Of a stretch of 34,474 bases of DNA, positions 7,182 through 16,805 are shown in pieces. The notes below the pieces were generated by a model. That model did not search any database and was not told where the DNA came from. It worked only from the letters and a program-made list of their open reading frames with translations. The translations under genes were made by a program, and so were the position numbers. The DNA lies in NCBI GenBank assembly GCA_025964355.1, contig JAOPZB010000130.1, positions 1-34,474 of the forward strand, read 5' to 3'. This DNA comes from Solirubrobacterales bacterium. GTDB taxonomy: Bacteria > Actinomycetota > Thermoleophilia > Solirubrobacterales > Solirubrobacteraceae. The number at the start of each line of letters is the position of its first letter. Position 1 is the stretch's first letter.

Positions 7182-7814
7182 TCAGACGAGGACCGGCTGG
7201 CCGGCTTCGCTGGTGATGGCCCGGATCTCTTCCGACGCGCGCTCGAACTCGGCGTCCGACAGCACCGGCGTGCCCTCGAAGGGAAGTTCGCGTTGGAGCT
7301 CCACCCATGCAGTTGGGCCCATGTACTCGTCCCTGACCTTGACCGTGACCGGCCGCGGAATGCGGTAGGTGCGCAGCAGCAGGATGTGCAGCGGCTGGCG
7401 ACCGCGCCAGCCGAGGCGCTTTTCCGCGTAGTCCGGCGTCCAGACGTAGAACGGCGACAGGGCATCCACACAGCGCGGATCGACGACCGTGAAGTGATCA
7501 GTCACTTCCGCCCACGCACGAATGCGTACACGGTCGGGCTGTTGCACCGGCGCTCCCGAGACGAAGGTGTGAAGCGGTGGCTCGCCGTCGCTCCAGACCC
7601 CCTCCTCGAGCGCCCTGCGAAGCTCCGGCTGATGTGACTCGCGCACCAACCCACCCGGCTGGTGGTCGAAAGTCGGATACAGGAAGAAACGCTCGTGCGC
7701 GAGCTTAAAGGGCTTGCCGGCCTGCTGGAGGCCGCCCTTGCGGAGGGTTATGAGCTGCTCGCCTTCCGCCAAGGCGCGGACGGTGACGGCCCATTCTTTG
7801 AAAGCAATTGGCAT
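7182..7814 (-). CDS. DUF1802-like hypothetical protein
   Basis: MPIAFKEWAVTVRALAEGEQLITLRKGGLQQ...FFLYPTFDHQ...RIRAWAEVTDHFTV; start at ATG 7814. Confidence 0.75.
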   Translation of the reverse strand: MPIAFKEWAVTVRALAEGEQLITLRKGGLQQAGKPFKLAHERFFLYPTFDHQPGGLVRESHQPELRRALEEGVWSDGEPPLHTFVSGAPVQQPDRVRIRAWAEVTDHFTVVDPRCVDALSPFYVWTPDYAEKRLGWRGRQPLHILLLRTYRIPRPVTVKVRDEYMGPTAWVELQRELPFEGTPVLSDAEFERASEEIRAITSEAGQPVLV

Positions 7815-7982
7815 GGGAATACTGACGGGAACTGAGGGCACTGCGCTTCTCAGCCGTGCGCTTCGCCGCGAGACGGGCGCCATCGGCCCGTTAAAGATAC
7901 GAAACCCTGGCGGAAATCCCAAATCCCCTGCAAATCCGTTGTTTTTTTGGCTGTCTGGCCAGGATTACTTGTCACAACCTCC

Positions 7983-8885
7983 TCACAATCGACGCCCGGC
8001 GAGGCCCTCTGCCGCCTCGACCATCGCCGCATAGTCCCGCTCCCCAAACCCTCGTCCTGTGGCGGCTATGAGCAGATCGCGCGCGTGTGCCGCCGACGGG
8101 AAGGGAACCCCGGCCGCCTGGGCCTCCTCGAGGCAGAGTCGCACGTCCTTGAGCATGTGGTCGGTCTTGAAAAGCGTCGTGTAGTCATGCTCGCGCATGG
8201 GGCCCGACTTCAGCTCGAGCTGCGCCGACGAGCCCGAGCCCGATGAGACGACCTCGACGAGCTTGTCGAGGTCGATGCCTGTGGCCGCCGCGAGCAGCAA
8301 CGCCTCCGCGACGGCCGCCGCGTTCGCGGCGCCGAGCGAGTTGTTGATCAGCTTGACCATCTCGCCCTGACCGAGCTCGCCGACGTGCACGACCAGCCTG
8401 CCCATCGCCTCCAGCAGCGCCCGCGCCCGCACGAAGTCGCCGTGCTCGCCGCCCACCATGATCGTCAGCGAGCCGTCCTCAGCGCGGGGCGCGGAGCCCG
8501 TCACCGGTGCGTCGAGCATCCGCATTCCCCGCTCGCCCAACGCCTGGCCGATCGTCCGCGTCTGGGGCGGGCCGATCGTGGACATGTCGATGCAGAGCAG
8601 TCCCTCGCGCGAGCCCTCGATGACGCCGCCCGCGCCGAGCAGGACCGTCTGAACCTGGTCGCCGTCCACGAGCATGCTCACCACGATGTCGCTCTCGCGC
8701 GCCAGCGCCGCTGGCGACGCAGCCGCGGTCGCGCCGTGCTCGGAGGCCCACCGCTCAGCCTTCCCTGGCGTGTGCGTCCAGACCGTCAGCGGAAAGCCTG
8801 CGCGGGCGACGTTGGCCGCCATGCGCGAGCCCATGATTCCCAGGCCGAGGAACCCGATGCGATCAACTGGACTGTCGTCGGACAT
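7983..8885 (-). CDS. NAD(P)-dependent beta-hydroxyacid dehydrogenase (3-hydroxyisobutyrate dehydrogenase family)
   Basis: VDRIGFLGLGIMGSRMAANVARAGFPLTVWTHTPGKAE; DAPVTGSAPRAEDGSLTIMVGG; KLINNSLGAANAAAVAEALLLA. Confidence 0.92.
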   Translation of the reverse strand: MSDDSPVDRIGFLGLGIMGSRMAANVARAGFPLTVWTHTPGKAERWASEHGATAAASPAALARESDIVVSMLVDGDQVQTVLLGAGGVIEGSREGLLCIDMSTIGPPQTRTIGQALGERGMRMLDAPVTGSAPRAEDGSLTIMVGGEHGDFVRARALLEAMGRLVVHVGELGQGEMVKLINNSLGAANAAAVAEALLLAAATGIDLDKLVEVVSSGSGSSAQLELKSGPMREHDYTTLFKTDHMLKDVRLCLEEAQAAGVPFPSAAHARDLLIAATGRGFGERDYAAMVEAAEGLAGRRL

Positions 8886-10359
8886 CGCCGAATCCTCCAC
8901 CACCCGGCGTTTCGATGCGCAGCCGCTGCCCGGCCCGCAGCTCGCCGGTGGTCTTCGCGGGCACGGGACGTCCGTCGAGCAGGTCGCGTCCGCGTGCACC
9001 CTCACGGCCACCATCCGCCCCGCGCGGTGCGTGACGCCGTCGCTCGGCAATCAGCGAGAAGGTCATGTCGCGCAGCGCCTGCAGCTCGCGCACGACGCCA
9101 TCGCCTCCGCGCTGGCGGCCCGCGCCGCCCGAACCGCGCCGCAGCGAGTACTCGATCATGCGCAGCGGGAATTCGCGCTCGAGCGCCTCGATCGGCGTGT
9201 TGAGCGTGTTGCTCATCGCCACGTGCACGCCGCTCGGCCCATCTGAGTCGGCGCACGCGCCCTGGCCGCCTCCGAGGGTCTCGTAGTAGGAGAAGCTCTC
9301 GTCGCCCAGGGTCAGGTTGTTCATCGTCCCCTGGCCCTGGGCCCGGCCGAACGCGCTCAACACCAGATCGGCGACGCGCGAGGAGGTCTCGACGTTGCCG
9401 GCCGCCACCGCCGCGCCGGCTCGCGCGTTGAGCACCGTTCCCAGCGGCGCGCGAACCTCGATCGGGCGGTGCGCTCCCGCCGATGCTGGGATGTCCGGGT
9501 CGGTGAGGACGCGCACCGCGAACAGGCACGCCGACCTCGTCACGGCGAGAGGACAGTTGAGGTTGCCCTCATGCTGCGGGGAGCTGCCGGTGAAGTCGAG
9601 CAGCAGGCGCTCGCCCGCGACGACCGCACGAAGTCGCAGCGGGAGGTCGCCGGCGGGCGCCTCCAGCACGTCTTCAGACTCACGGGCTCCGTCCGGCAGG
9701 GCTGCCAGGCAGCCGCGCGTGCGGCGCTCGGAGTAGTCGAGCACCGCGTCGGTGGCCTCGCGCAGGCGGCCGACCCCGACCCTGTCGGCGAGCTGCGCAA
9801 GACGCGCGCCCCCCACCCGGTTCGCCGCAAGCTGCGCACGCAGGTCGGCGCGGCGCTCCTGCGGCTGGCGCATGCGCGCGACGAGATCGTCGAGCGTCTC
9901 CTCGTTCAGGCGGCGTGGAGAGATCACCACGCCCTCCTCCTCGAGCAGGCGGCTGTCGGCCGGCATCGACCCGGGCACACGCGCGCCGACGTCGGCGTGG
10001 TGAGCCCGGCTCGCCGCGAAACCGATCGGTTGGCCGCTGGAAGCGAACACGGGAGTGATGACGGTGATGTCCGGCAGGTGCGTACCGCCGGCGAACGGGT
10101 CGTTGAGGATCCAGGAGATGCCCGGGGCGTGATCCTCGCCGAGCACCGCGGCGACGGCGGCCGGCATCGCGCCAAGATGCACCGGAATGTGCTCCGCCTG
10201 CATCACCATCTGACCCTCCGTGTCGAACAGCGCCGTCGAGGCGTCGCGGCGCTCCTTGATGTTCGACGAGTGCGCCGAGCGGATCAGCACGACCCCCATC
10301 TCCCGGCAGGCCGCGCCGAGCGCGCCCGTGACGACCTGCAACTCGATCGGGTCGAGCAT
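8863..10359 (-). CDS. hyuB: Hydantoinase B/oxoprolinase family protein
   Basis: DPIELQVVTGALGAACREMGVVLIRSAHSSNIKERRDASTALFDTEGQMVMQAEHIPVHLGAMP; ILNDPFAGGTHLPDIT; C-terminal TPGGGGFGD. Confidence 0.93.
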   Translation of the reverse strand: MLDPIELQVVTGALGAACREMGVVLIRSAHSSNIKERRDASTALFDTEGQMVMQAEHIPVHLGAMPAAVAAVLGEDHAPGISWILNDPFAGGTHLPDITVITPVFASSGQPIGFAASRAHHADVGARVPGSMPADSRLLEEEGVVISPRRLNEETLDDLVARMRQPQERRADLRAQLAANRVGGARLAQLADRVGVGRLREATDAVLDYSERRTRGCLAALPDGARESEDVLEAPAGDLPLRLRAVVAGERLLLDFTGSSPQHEGNLNCPLAVTRSACLFAVRVLTDPDIPASAGAHRPIEVRAPLGTVLNARAGAAVAAGNVETSSRVADLVLSAFGRAQGQGTMNNLTLGDESFSYYETLGGGQGACADSDGPSGVHVAMSNTLNTPIEALEREFPLRMIEYSLRRGSGGAGRQRGGDGVVRELQALRDMTFSLIAERRRHAPRGADGGREGARGRDLLDGRPVPAKTTGELRAGQRLRIETPGGGGFGDVRRQSS

Positions 10360-10362
10360 CGG

Positions 10363-12384
10363 TCAGCCGCTCTCCATGCGTCGAAGCTGAACCGTTCCCT
10401 GCGCGTCGACCTGACCGGACCAGCCGGGCGGGACGAGCAGCGTCGAGTCGGCAAGCGCGTAGAGGGTTGGCCCGGTGACGATCGTTCCCGCTGCGAGCTC
10501 GCCGCGCAACACGGTCGTCTCCAGCTGCGTACCGTCGAAAACCACCCCGCGCAGCTCACGCTGCGGCGGCTCGCCGGCGAGCGTGGCGCCCAGCCGCAGG
10601 GCGGGCGAGCCACCCCACGCGGACGCCCGCATGTTGACCAGCTCGACCTCGGCCGCATCGTCGCTGTAGCCGTATCGCAATCGATGCGCCCGCGCGAACG
10701 CGCCGCGCAGCTCCGCTGGGCCGAGTGGCCGGCCATGGCCGTCCGCCGGCTCGAGCTCCTCCTCGACGGAGAGCTCAAACGACTGACCGCGGTAGCGGAG
10801 CTCGTGGCGCACGCGGACTCGTGTGGCATCGTCCGCGAGCCCGCCGCACGCCTCCGCGACGAGCGCGTCGCGCTCTGCGGCGAGACGCTCACGGCAAAGC
10901 GAGTCGCCGGACAGCATGACGGTGCGAGAGACGTCGCGCCGTGGCGCCGCCGCCGCGAGGCCGAGCGCGGAGAGCACGCCGGCCGCCCGTGGGCAGAGAA
11001 CGCGCGAGATCCCGAGCTCGCCGGCCAGGGCGGCGGCATGGAGCGGACCGGCGCCACCGAAGGGCATTAGAGCGAACGAGCGCGGGTCGATGCCACGCTC
11101 GAGCGTCATCACACGAAGCGCGCCGAGCATTTCCGCCTCGGCCACGCGGACGATGCCTTCCGCGCAGTTCAGCACGTCCAGCCCGAGCTCTGCCGCGAGG
11201 ACCGAGACCGCACGCTCGGCGGCGCTGCGGTCGAGCGTCACGTCTCCCGCCAGCGGCGAGTCTTCGAGCAGCCGACCAAGGAGCAGGTTGGCATCCGTCA
11301 CGGTCGGCGCAGTGCCGCCGCGTCCGTAGCATGCCGGTCCCGGCACGGCTCCCGCCGACGCTGGCCCCACCCGCAGGGCGCCGCCGGCGTCTCGCCAGGC
11401 GATCGATCCGCCTCCGGCCCCCACGGTGTGGATGTCGAGAGCGGGCAGCGACAGCGGCCGGCCCGCGATCACACGGTCCGCCGTCTCGGAGACCTCGAAG
11501 GCCTCGATCACGCACACGTCACACGAGGTGCCGCCCATATCGAAGCAGAGCAGATCGGGCTCCCCCGCCAGCTGCGCCAGCAGCAATGCGCCGCCGACTC
11601 CGCCCGCCGGTCCCGAGAGGACGGTCAGCGCCGCATGGCCGGCCGCACGGTCGAGGTCGGTGAGCCCGCCGGAGGACTGCATGATCTGCGGCTCGCGCAG
11701 CCCGAGCTGGGCGGCGTCGCTCGAGAGCCGTCTCAGATATGCCTCGAGCAGAGGCGACAGAGCGGCGTCGACGACCGTCGTCGCCGTCCGTTCGTACTCG
11801 CGGAAGGTGCCGACCAGATCGCAGGAAAGCGAGAGGTGCGCCGCCGGAAGCAGCTCGACGATGAGCGCTCCGAGCAGGCGCTCATGCGACGGATCCGCGT
11901 ATGAGTGCAACAGCGACACCGCCACCGCCGCCGGCGCCGACTGGGCGACCCGCTCGACGAGCCGCCGGGCCGACGGGATGTCGAGCGCGCGCAGCTCTCC
12001 CTCGGGCCCCATCCGCTCCGGAGCCGCGAAGCGCCGTGCGGCCGGCACGAGCGGCGCCGGCGCCGCCTGGCAGAGATCGTAGAGGTGTACCCGTGCCTGG
12101 CGGCCGAGCTCGATCACGTCTGTGAATCCCTCCGTCGCGATCAAGGCGGTGGGCGCGGTGCGTCCCTGGAGCAGCGCGTTGGTCGCGACCGTCATGCCAT
12201 GTGAGAACCGTCCGACGTCGCCGGGACTCGCGCCCGCGCGCTCGAGCACAAGCCGGACTGCCTCGAGCACCGCCAGCGACTGCTGCGCGGGCGTGGACGG
12301 GACCTTGGCGGTGTAGAGGGTCGAGCGGTCGTCGACGAGGACGGCGTCGGTGAAGGTGCCGCCGACATCGACCCCCAGAAGCAT
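10363..12384 (-). CDS. hyuA: Hydantoinase A/oxoprolinase family protein
   Basis: MLLGVDVGGTFTDAVLVDD; GMTVATNALLQGRTAPTALIATEGFTDVIELGRQ; LCFDMGGTSCDVCVI. Confidence 0.94.
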   Translation of the reverse strand: MLLGVDVGGTFTDAVLVDDRSTLYTAKVPSTPAQQSLAVLEAVRLVLERAGASPGDVGRFSHGMTVATNALLQGRTAPTALIATEGFTDVIELGRQARVHLYDLCQAAPAPLVPAARRFAAPERMGPEGELRALDIPSARRLVERVAQSAPAAVAVSLLHSYADPSHERLLGALIVELLPAAHLSLSCDLVGTFREYERTATTVVDAALSPLLEAYLRRLSSDAAQLGLREPQIMQSSGGLTDLDRAAGHAALTVLSGPAGGVGGALLLAQLAGEPDLLCFDMGGTSCDVCVIEAFEVSETADRVIAGRPLSLPALDIHTVGAGGGSIAWRDAGGALRVGPASAGAVPGPACYGRGGTAPTVTDANLLLGRLLEDSPLAGDVTLDRSAAERAVSVLAAELGLDVLNCAEGIVRVAEAEMLGALRVMTLERGIDPRSFALMPFGGAGPLHAAALAGELGISRVLCPRAAGVLSALGLAAAAPRRDVSRTVMLSGDSLCRERLAAERDALVAEACGGLADDATRVRVRHELRYRGQSFELSVEEELEPADGHGRPLGPAELRGAFARAHRLRYGYSDDAAEVELVNMRASAWGGSPALRLGATLAGEPPQRELRGVVFDGTQLETTVLRGELAAGTIVTGPTLYALADSTLLVPPGWSGQVDAQGTVQLRRMESG

Positions 12385-12420
12385 CCCGGGAGACTACGCG
12401 AGGCTCAAGCTAGGAAAGGC

Positions 12421-12852
12421 TCAAGCCGCGAGCTCGCGATGCTCGGTATCGGCCAGGTGCTGGTGGGACGGGCAGTAGCCGTTGTGGGCGAGCGGCACCC
12501 GCTGGCACGCCGCGCCCTTTCGCGTCGTGGCGCGGCACTGCGGCGGCGCCCCGCTCACTGCCGTGTATCCCTCGTGGGGATGCTCGGCGAGGAACTGCTG
12601 GGCGTAGCCGACATAGCGCGTGACGACCTGGTGGACATACGGCTGGGCCGACATCGGGAAGTAGCTTCGGATGTCGCAGAACAGCGTGCGTGCAGGCCGG
12701 GCGAAGTAATGGCGATCGGTCGCAAGGCGGGTGATCACTTCCTCGCACGCGCTCAGAACGGCGCTGTGGTTGCTACTGGCTGGTGCTCCAGACGGGGGAG
12801 CCATGATGCGTGGAGCGAGCTCCCGGTAGATGGCCCGACTGAACTGATACAT
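12421..12852 (-). CDS. Small hypothetical protein with C-terminal Cys/His zinc-binding-like motif
   Basis: MYQFSRAIYRELAPRIMAPP...RLATDRHYFARPARTLFCDIRSYFPMSAQPYVHQVVTRYVG...CRATTRKGAACQRVPLAHNGYCPSHQHL; AGGAG ribosome-binding site upstream of ATG 12852. Confidence 0.7.
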   Translation of the reverse strand: MYQFSRAIYRELAPRIMAPPSGAPASSNHSAVLSACEEVITRLATDRHYFARPARTLFCDIRSYFPMSAQPYVHQVVTRYVGYAQQFLAEHPHEGYTAVSGAPPQCRATTRKGAACQRVPLAHNGYCPSHQHLADTEHRELAA

Positions 12853-13073
12853 GGGACTACTCCTGACCTTCTCTGTTGCTGAGATCTCGTGGGTTGGAGC
12901 ACACCCGCCATTCCTCAGAGACTCCGTTCGCGCGAAGATCTTCCAGCAGTGAAACACCCCTCCTGCCAAAAAGGATCGAGATAAAGACCGACAGGCGAAA
13001 TTCTTATGAAACGGAGTGGCGCCCCCACGCCGATGCTCCCTTTCGGAAGGCGCGATTGCGGCGACCGGGCAGG

Positions 13074-14543
13074 TCAGGTCCAGGTCTGCCACGAGAGAGC
13101 TTCGTCGCCGGCCAGCACCGCATGACGGTGGTCGAGCGAAGGGTCGCGATACGGATGGTCGACGCGCTGGTGAGCGCCGCGGCTCTCGGTCCGCTGCAGC
13201 GCGGACCGGGCGATCAGCCGAGCGAGCGGGTGGGGATCGTCCAGCAGTCGCGTCAGGCCCTCGCGCGAGCGCACGATGCCCGCGTCGCGCGACAGCGCCG
13301 CTCTCGTCGAGGGGCCGGCGGTGGGCGGCGCCGGCAACGCTCGCAGTGACTCGACCTCCTCGGCGCCGATCTCCTGCTGGCTGGGACGATCGGCCGACAG
13401 CGCGTCGGCCACGGCGCGGCGCGCGAACACGAAGCACTCGCTCAGCGAGTTCGAGGCCAGCCGATTGGCTCCGTGCAGGCCCGTGCAGGAGGACTCGCCG
13501 ACGGCGTAAAGGCCCGTGAGCGTCGAGCCGGCGTGCAGGTCGGTGACGATCCCGCCCATCGCGTAATGAGCCGCCGGCGCGACCGGGACGAGCTCTCGCG
13601 TCGGGTCAAGTCCGGCGTCGCGCAGCGCGGCGAAGATGTTGGGGAAATGGGCCGGGTCGATGCCTCGCATGTCGAGGCCGACCGAGCCGGCGCCCGAAGC
13701 GTCGAGGACGGCCTGGACCGCGCGCGAGACCTCATCCCGGGGAGCAAGCTCGTCGACGAATCGCTCCCCGGCCGGGTCATGCAGCGTCGCCCCCTCACCG
13801 CGGATCGCCTCGGTGATCAGGAACCCCTCTCGCCCGGGGAGGCCGATCACCGCGGTGGGGTGGAACTGCAACAGCTCGAGGTCCGCCAGCTCCGCTCCAG
13901 CCGCGTGGGCGAGCAGCGGCCCGATGCCCTGCGAACCGGGCGGGTTCGTCGTGCGTGCCCACAAGGCGGCCGCACCTCCCGTGGCGATCACCACCGCCCG
14001 GGCGGAGATCACGCGTCCGTCGTCACAGACCAGCCCGCGGCAGCGATCATCGGAGCGCCACAGCGCCTTTGCGCGGGTGCCCTCCAACACCGTGATGAGC
14101 GGGTCTGCGGCCGCCAGCGCAGACAGCTGCCGAACGACCCTTCGGCCGGTCGCACTACCGCCGGCATGGACGATGCGCCTGACGGAATGCCCACCCTCCA
14201 GGCCAAGCGCGAGGCGCCCGAAGCGATCGCCGTCAAAGCTCACTCCGAATGCCTGCAGGTCGCGAACGCAGTCCGGCGCCTCGCGAACCAGGATCTCGGC
14301 AGCGGAGCGTCGAACTAGCTCGCGTCCGGCGACCTCGGTGTCGCGGAGATGCAGCTCGAAGGAGTCGTCGGGGCCAAGGGCCGCGGCGAGTCCGCCCTGC
14401 GCCCAGTAGCTCGCCGTTCGCGCGAGCGGCGTGGCGGACACGAGCGCGACAGTTGCTTGCTCGCGCGCGGCGCACAGCGCCGCATAGAGGCCTGCTGCGC
14501 CCGCACCCACGACTGCGACGTCGGCCTCATCGGAGCTGGCCAT
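13074..14543 (-). CDS. nadB: L-aspartate oxidase
   Basis: ADVAVVGAGAAGLYAALCA; SYWAQGGLAAAL; ELLQFHPTAV; FLITEAIRGEGATLHD; HYAMGGIVTDLHAGSTLTGLYAVGESSCTGLHGANRLASNSLSECFVFARRA. Confidence 0.93.
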   Translation of the reverse strand: MASSDEADVAVVGAGAAGLYAALCAAREQATVALVSATPLARTASYWAQGGLAAALGPDDSFELHLRDTEVAGRELVRRSAAEILVREAPDCVRDLQAFGVSFDGDRFGRLALGLEGGHSVRRIVHAGGSATGRRVVRQLSALAAADPLITVLEGTRAKALWRSDDRCRGLVCDDGRVISARAVVIATGGAAALWARTTNPPGSQGIGPLLAHAAGAELADLELLQFHPTAVIGLPGREGFLITEAIRGEGATLHDPAGERFVDELAPRDEVSRAVQAVLDASGAGSVGLDMRGIDPAHFPNIFAALRDAGLDPTRELVPVAPAAHYAMGGIVTDLHAGSTLTGLYAVGESSCTGLHGANRLASNSLSECFVFARRAVADALSADRPSQQEIGAEEVESLRALPAPPTAGPSTRAALSRDAGIVRSREGLTRLLDDPHPLARLIARSALQRTESRGAHQRVDHPYRDPSLDHRHAVLAGDEALSWQTWT

Positions 14544-14553
14544 GCGGTTGCGG

Positions 14554-15027
14554 CTAGCGAATCCGTGCCGGAGAGCCCGGGCTCGTGGCGTTCTGCCCTG
14601 GCCCGGCGCCACCCGGAGTGCTGGTCGCCCCCGGGGTGAGCGAGCCGGGCGCGTTGCTCGGTGGGACGGCCGTGGTTGGCGCAGTCGGCGTCGGCGCCGC
14701 GGCTGCCGGTGCGGCAGGGGCCGTGACGGTCTTCGTCGTCGCCGGCGTGCTCGAGCCCGAACCGGCGAGATCCACGAGCGCGGCGGTCAGCACGCCCAAC
14801 GACAACGCGATCACCGCCAGCAGCGCAGCGACAGGTGCCTTCCAGTTGGTGGGAGCGGCCGCTAGGCGGGTACGGGCCGCCCCGCCACAGCGAAGGCACC
14901 ACTCCTGTTCGGGATGCAGCGAAGCACCACACAGCGGGCAGGCATCTCGCGGACCCATCTGGGGGGCTGTGCCGGCTTCGGGCTGGCTGGAGGCTGCAGC
15001 GGGCTGCGGCGAGGTCGTGACGGTCAC
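14554..15027 (-). CDS. Zinc-ribbon single-TM hypothetical protein
   Basis: DACPLCGASLHPEQEWCLRCGGAARTRL then a TM segment (APVAALLAVIALSLGVLTAALVDLAG) and a Pro/Ala/Thr-rich tail; 4-nt overlap with upstream gene. Confidence 0.65.
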   Translation of the reverse strand: MTVTTSPQPAAASSQPEAGTAPQMGPRDACPLCGASLHPEQEWCLRCGGAARTRLAAAPTNWKAPVAALLAVIALSLGVLTAALVDLAGSGSSTPATTKTVTAPAAPAAAAPTPTAPTTAVPPSNAPGSLTPGATSTPGGAGPGQNATSPGSPARIR

Positions 15028-15779
15028 GGTCCGGCGGACGGGGGATGCAGGATCTCGGTCGGTTCGTCCTCGTCAGCGGTCGTCTGCGAGCGCCGGCCGG
15101 CCGATGGAGCCGGCGCATTGGGCGATCCCGCGCCGCCCCGCGCCGGCACCGTCTCACGCGGCCACTGCGCCGTGTCCGGTTGGGGCGCGCGCGCGGGAAC
15201 AGGCACGGCTCCGGAGATCGACGGCGCTGGCACCGCAGGCTGGGCGGGTGCAGCGTGAGGCGCCGGCTCGCTGTCAGAGGGCTGCGATGCAGCAGCCGGA
15301 AATGGACTCGGCGCGGAAGCCGCCGAGGCCGGCGCACCGGCGATCGGCAGGTCGGAGTGGGGGCCGAGCGATAGCCCGCAGTTGGGGCAGAACCGATCTT
15401 CGCTTGAGTGGATGGCCGCGCAGCGTGCGCACGCCGTGATCCCGGCCTCGCGCAGCACCGTCACCGGTCGGCGCTCATCAAGAGCCGTCTCGAGCGTGCG
15501 TAGCTCGGCGTCGATCTGGCCGAGGGTCGTCAGCTTCGCGATGACGAGCGTGTCGTTGCGCTGCCCGAAGCGGTGGAGGTTGAAGACCAGACCACCGAGG
15601 TCGCGGTAGGCGAGCTCCCGCGCCTTGCGCAGGAACCGCGCGCGCCGGCGCATCCGCCCGCGCGCGCCGAAGCCGGGCCGACCGATGTCTGACTGGTCCG
15701 CCGACGCGTCGGCGTCTGCCGAGCGACCCTCGTCCAGCGCCTGCGCATCGGCAGGAGTTGTGCCGGATTTGTTATCCAC
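15024..15779 (-). CDS. Zinc-ribbon hypothetical protein
   Basis: Basic N-terminus RMRRRARFLRKARELAYRDLGGLVFNLHRFGQRND, then ITACARCAAIHSSEDRFCPNCGLSL and a Pro/Ala-rich tail. Confidence 0.7.
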   Translation of the reverse strand: MDNKSGTTPADAQALDEGRSADADASADQSDIGRPGFGARGRMRRRARFLRKARELAYRDLGGLVFNLHRFGQRNDTLVIAKLTTLGQIDAELRTLETALDERRPVTVLREAGITACARCAAIHSSEDRFCPNCGLSLGPHSDLPIAGAPASAASAPSPFPAAASQPSDSEPAPHAAPAQPAVPAPSISGAVPVPARAPQPDTAQWPRETVPARGGAGSPNAPAPSAGRRSQTTADEDEPTEILHPPSAGP

Positions 15780-15791
15780 AGCCGATTCATG

Positions 15792-16805
15792 CTACCCAGA
15801 CCGCTGGGCGGATCGCTCCAGCGCCGCAAGCCAGGCGTCGGCTACCCGCTCCGCAGCGGGGCCCGAGGAGAAGCGCGCGGCGCTCGATCGACCGTCGATG
15901 CGCGGATCGGGCGCCTGCAGATGCTGCTCGAGCGCGCTGCGCCAGACGGCGATGTCGAACGGCGCACAGAGCGTGCCGGCGACGCCGCGCAACGCGTCCG
16001 GGTGTATGCCGACCGGCGTCGCCAGCACCGGCACGTCGCAGGCCATGGCCTCGAGCACCGCCAGCCCGAATCCCTCGCGTTCGGATGGGACCAGCACCGC
16101 GTTCGCGGCGTTGATCCAGAGCGCCACGCGACCGGGGGCGACCGAGCGCAGGACCAGCAGCTCGGCTCCCGTCGCCTCGGCGAGAGCCTCCGCGCGGTCG
16201 TAGCGCTTGCTCGCCCGCGCCGGATCGGCCGGAAACAGAAGGTATGCGCCCTCAGGGTCGAGGCTGAGCTCCAGCCGGGCGTCACGACGGGGGATCGCTC
16301 GGAAGCGCTCCAGATCCACGCCACATGGGAGCACCTGCGCGCGGCGTCGGGCCGCACGGCCGGGGATCTCCTGAACAAGTGGCGCGGACGCGGCGGCAAG
16401 CAGGTCGATCAGCGGCAGAACGGCGCCGGTTGCAAGCCGCGTGCGGGGGTGGCTGACATCCGTCCCATGTACCGTCAAGGCCCGCACGCGCGTCGGCACC
16501 GCAAGCGCCGGCCATGCCGTGAGACCGAAGTGCGCGTGGACGATCTCAAACCGGGGCTGGGCGGGGCCTCGGGCCCACCGGCCGCCGAAGCGCCGACGCA
16601 GCTCGCGTGCGGCGCCCGCAAGCGCGCGCGGCCCGGGGGAAAACTCGACCAGCTCGACATCGACGACGTTGAGACCGCGCAGCGCGGCGACCTGGTCGCG
16701 CACGAAGCTCCCGCGCTCGGGATGGGCGTCGTCCGGGAGCATGTTCGACACCACGAGCGCGCGCACGATCCCCCGACCGTAGCGCTCTGGAATGATGGCC
16801 CGCAT
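15792..16805 (-). CDS. Glycosyltransferase (GT4-like)
   Basis: VVSNMLPDDAHPERGSFVRDQVAAL; VHAHFGLTAWPALAVP; LPCGVDLERF; VLVPSEREGFGLAVLEAMACDVPVLATPVG. GTG 16766 is a plausible alternative start avoiding overlap with rph. Confidence 0.87.
   Translation of the reverse strand: MRAIIPERYGRGIVRALVVSNMLPDDAHPERGSFVRDQVAALRGLNVVDVELVEFSPGPRALAGAARELRRRFGGRWARGPAQPRFEIVHAHFGLTAWPALAVPTRVRALTVHGTDVSHPRTRLATGAVLPLIDLLAAASAPLVQEIPGRAARRRAQVLPCGVDLERFRAIPRRDARLELSLDPEGAYLLFPADPARASKRYDRAEALAEATGAELLVLRSVAPGRVALWINAANAVLVPSEREGFGLAVLEAMACDVPVLATPVGIHPDALRGVAGTLCAPFDIAVWRSALEQHLQAPDPRIDGRSSAARFSSGPAAERVADAWLAALERSAQRSG

Noticed and set aside
7938-7965. T7 run next to GGCTGTCTGGCC as an intrinsic terminator
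   Set aside because: On the minus strand the hairpin would be followed by A residues, and on the plus strand the T-run precedes it, so the orientation is wrong for a terminator.
9469-11070. 533-aa plus-strand ORF across hyuB/hyuA
   Set aside because: Antisense shadow ORF; the opposite strand has strong family motifs for both hydantoinase subunits.
12401-12426. Direct repeat AGGCTCAAGC x2 at the hyuA/12421 gene junction
   Set aside because: Short 10-bp repeat overlapping a stop codon; no further structure to support function.
12853-13437. N-terminal extension of the 12421-13437 minus ORF
   Set aside because: Extension is Arg-rich and antiparallel to nadB/intergenic sequence; ATG 12852 has a good RBS and starts the plausible protein.
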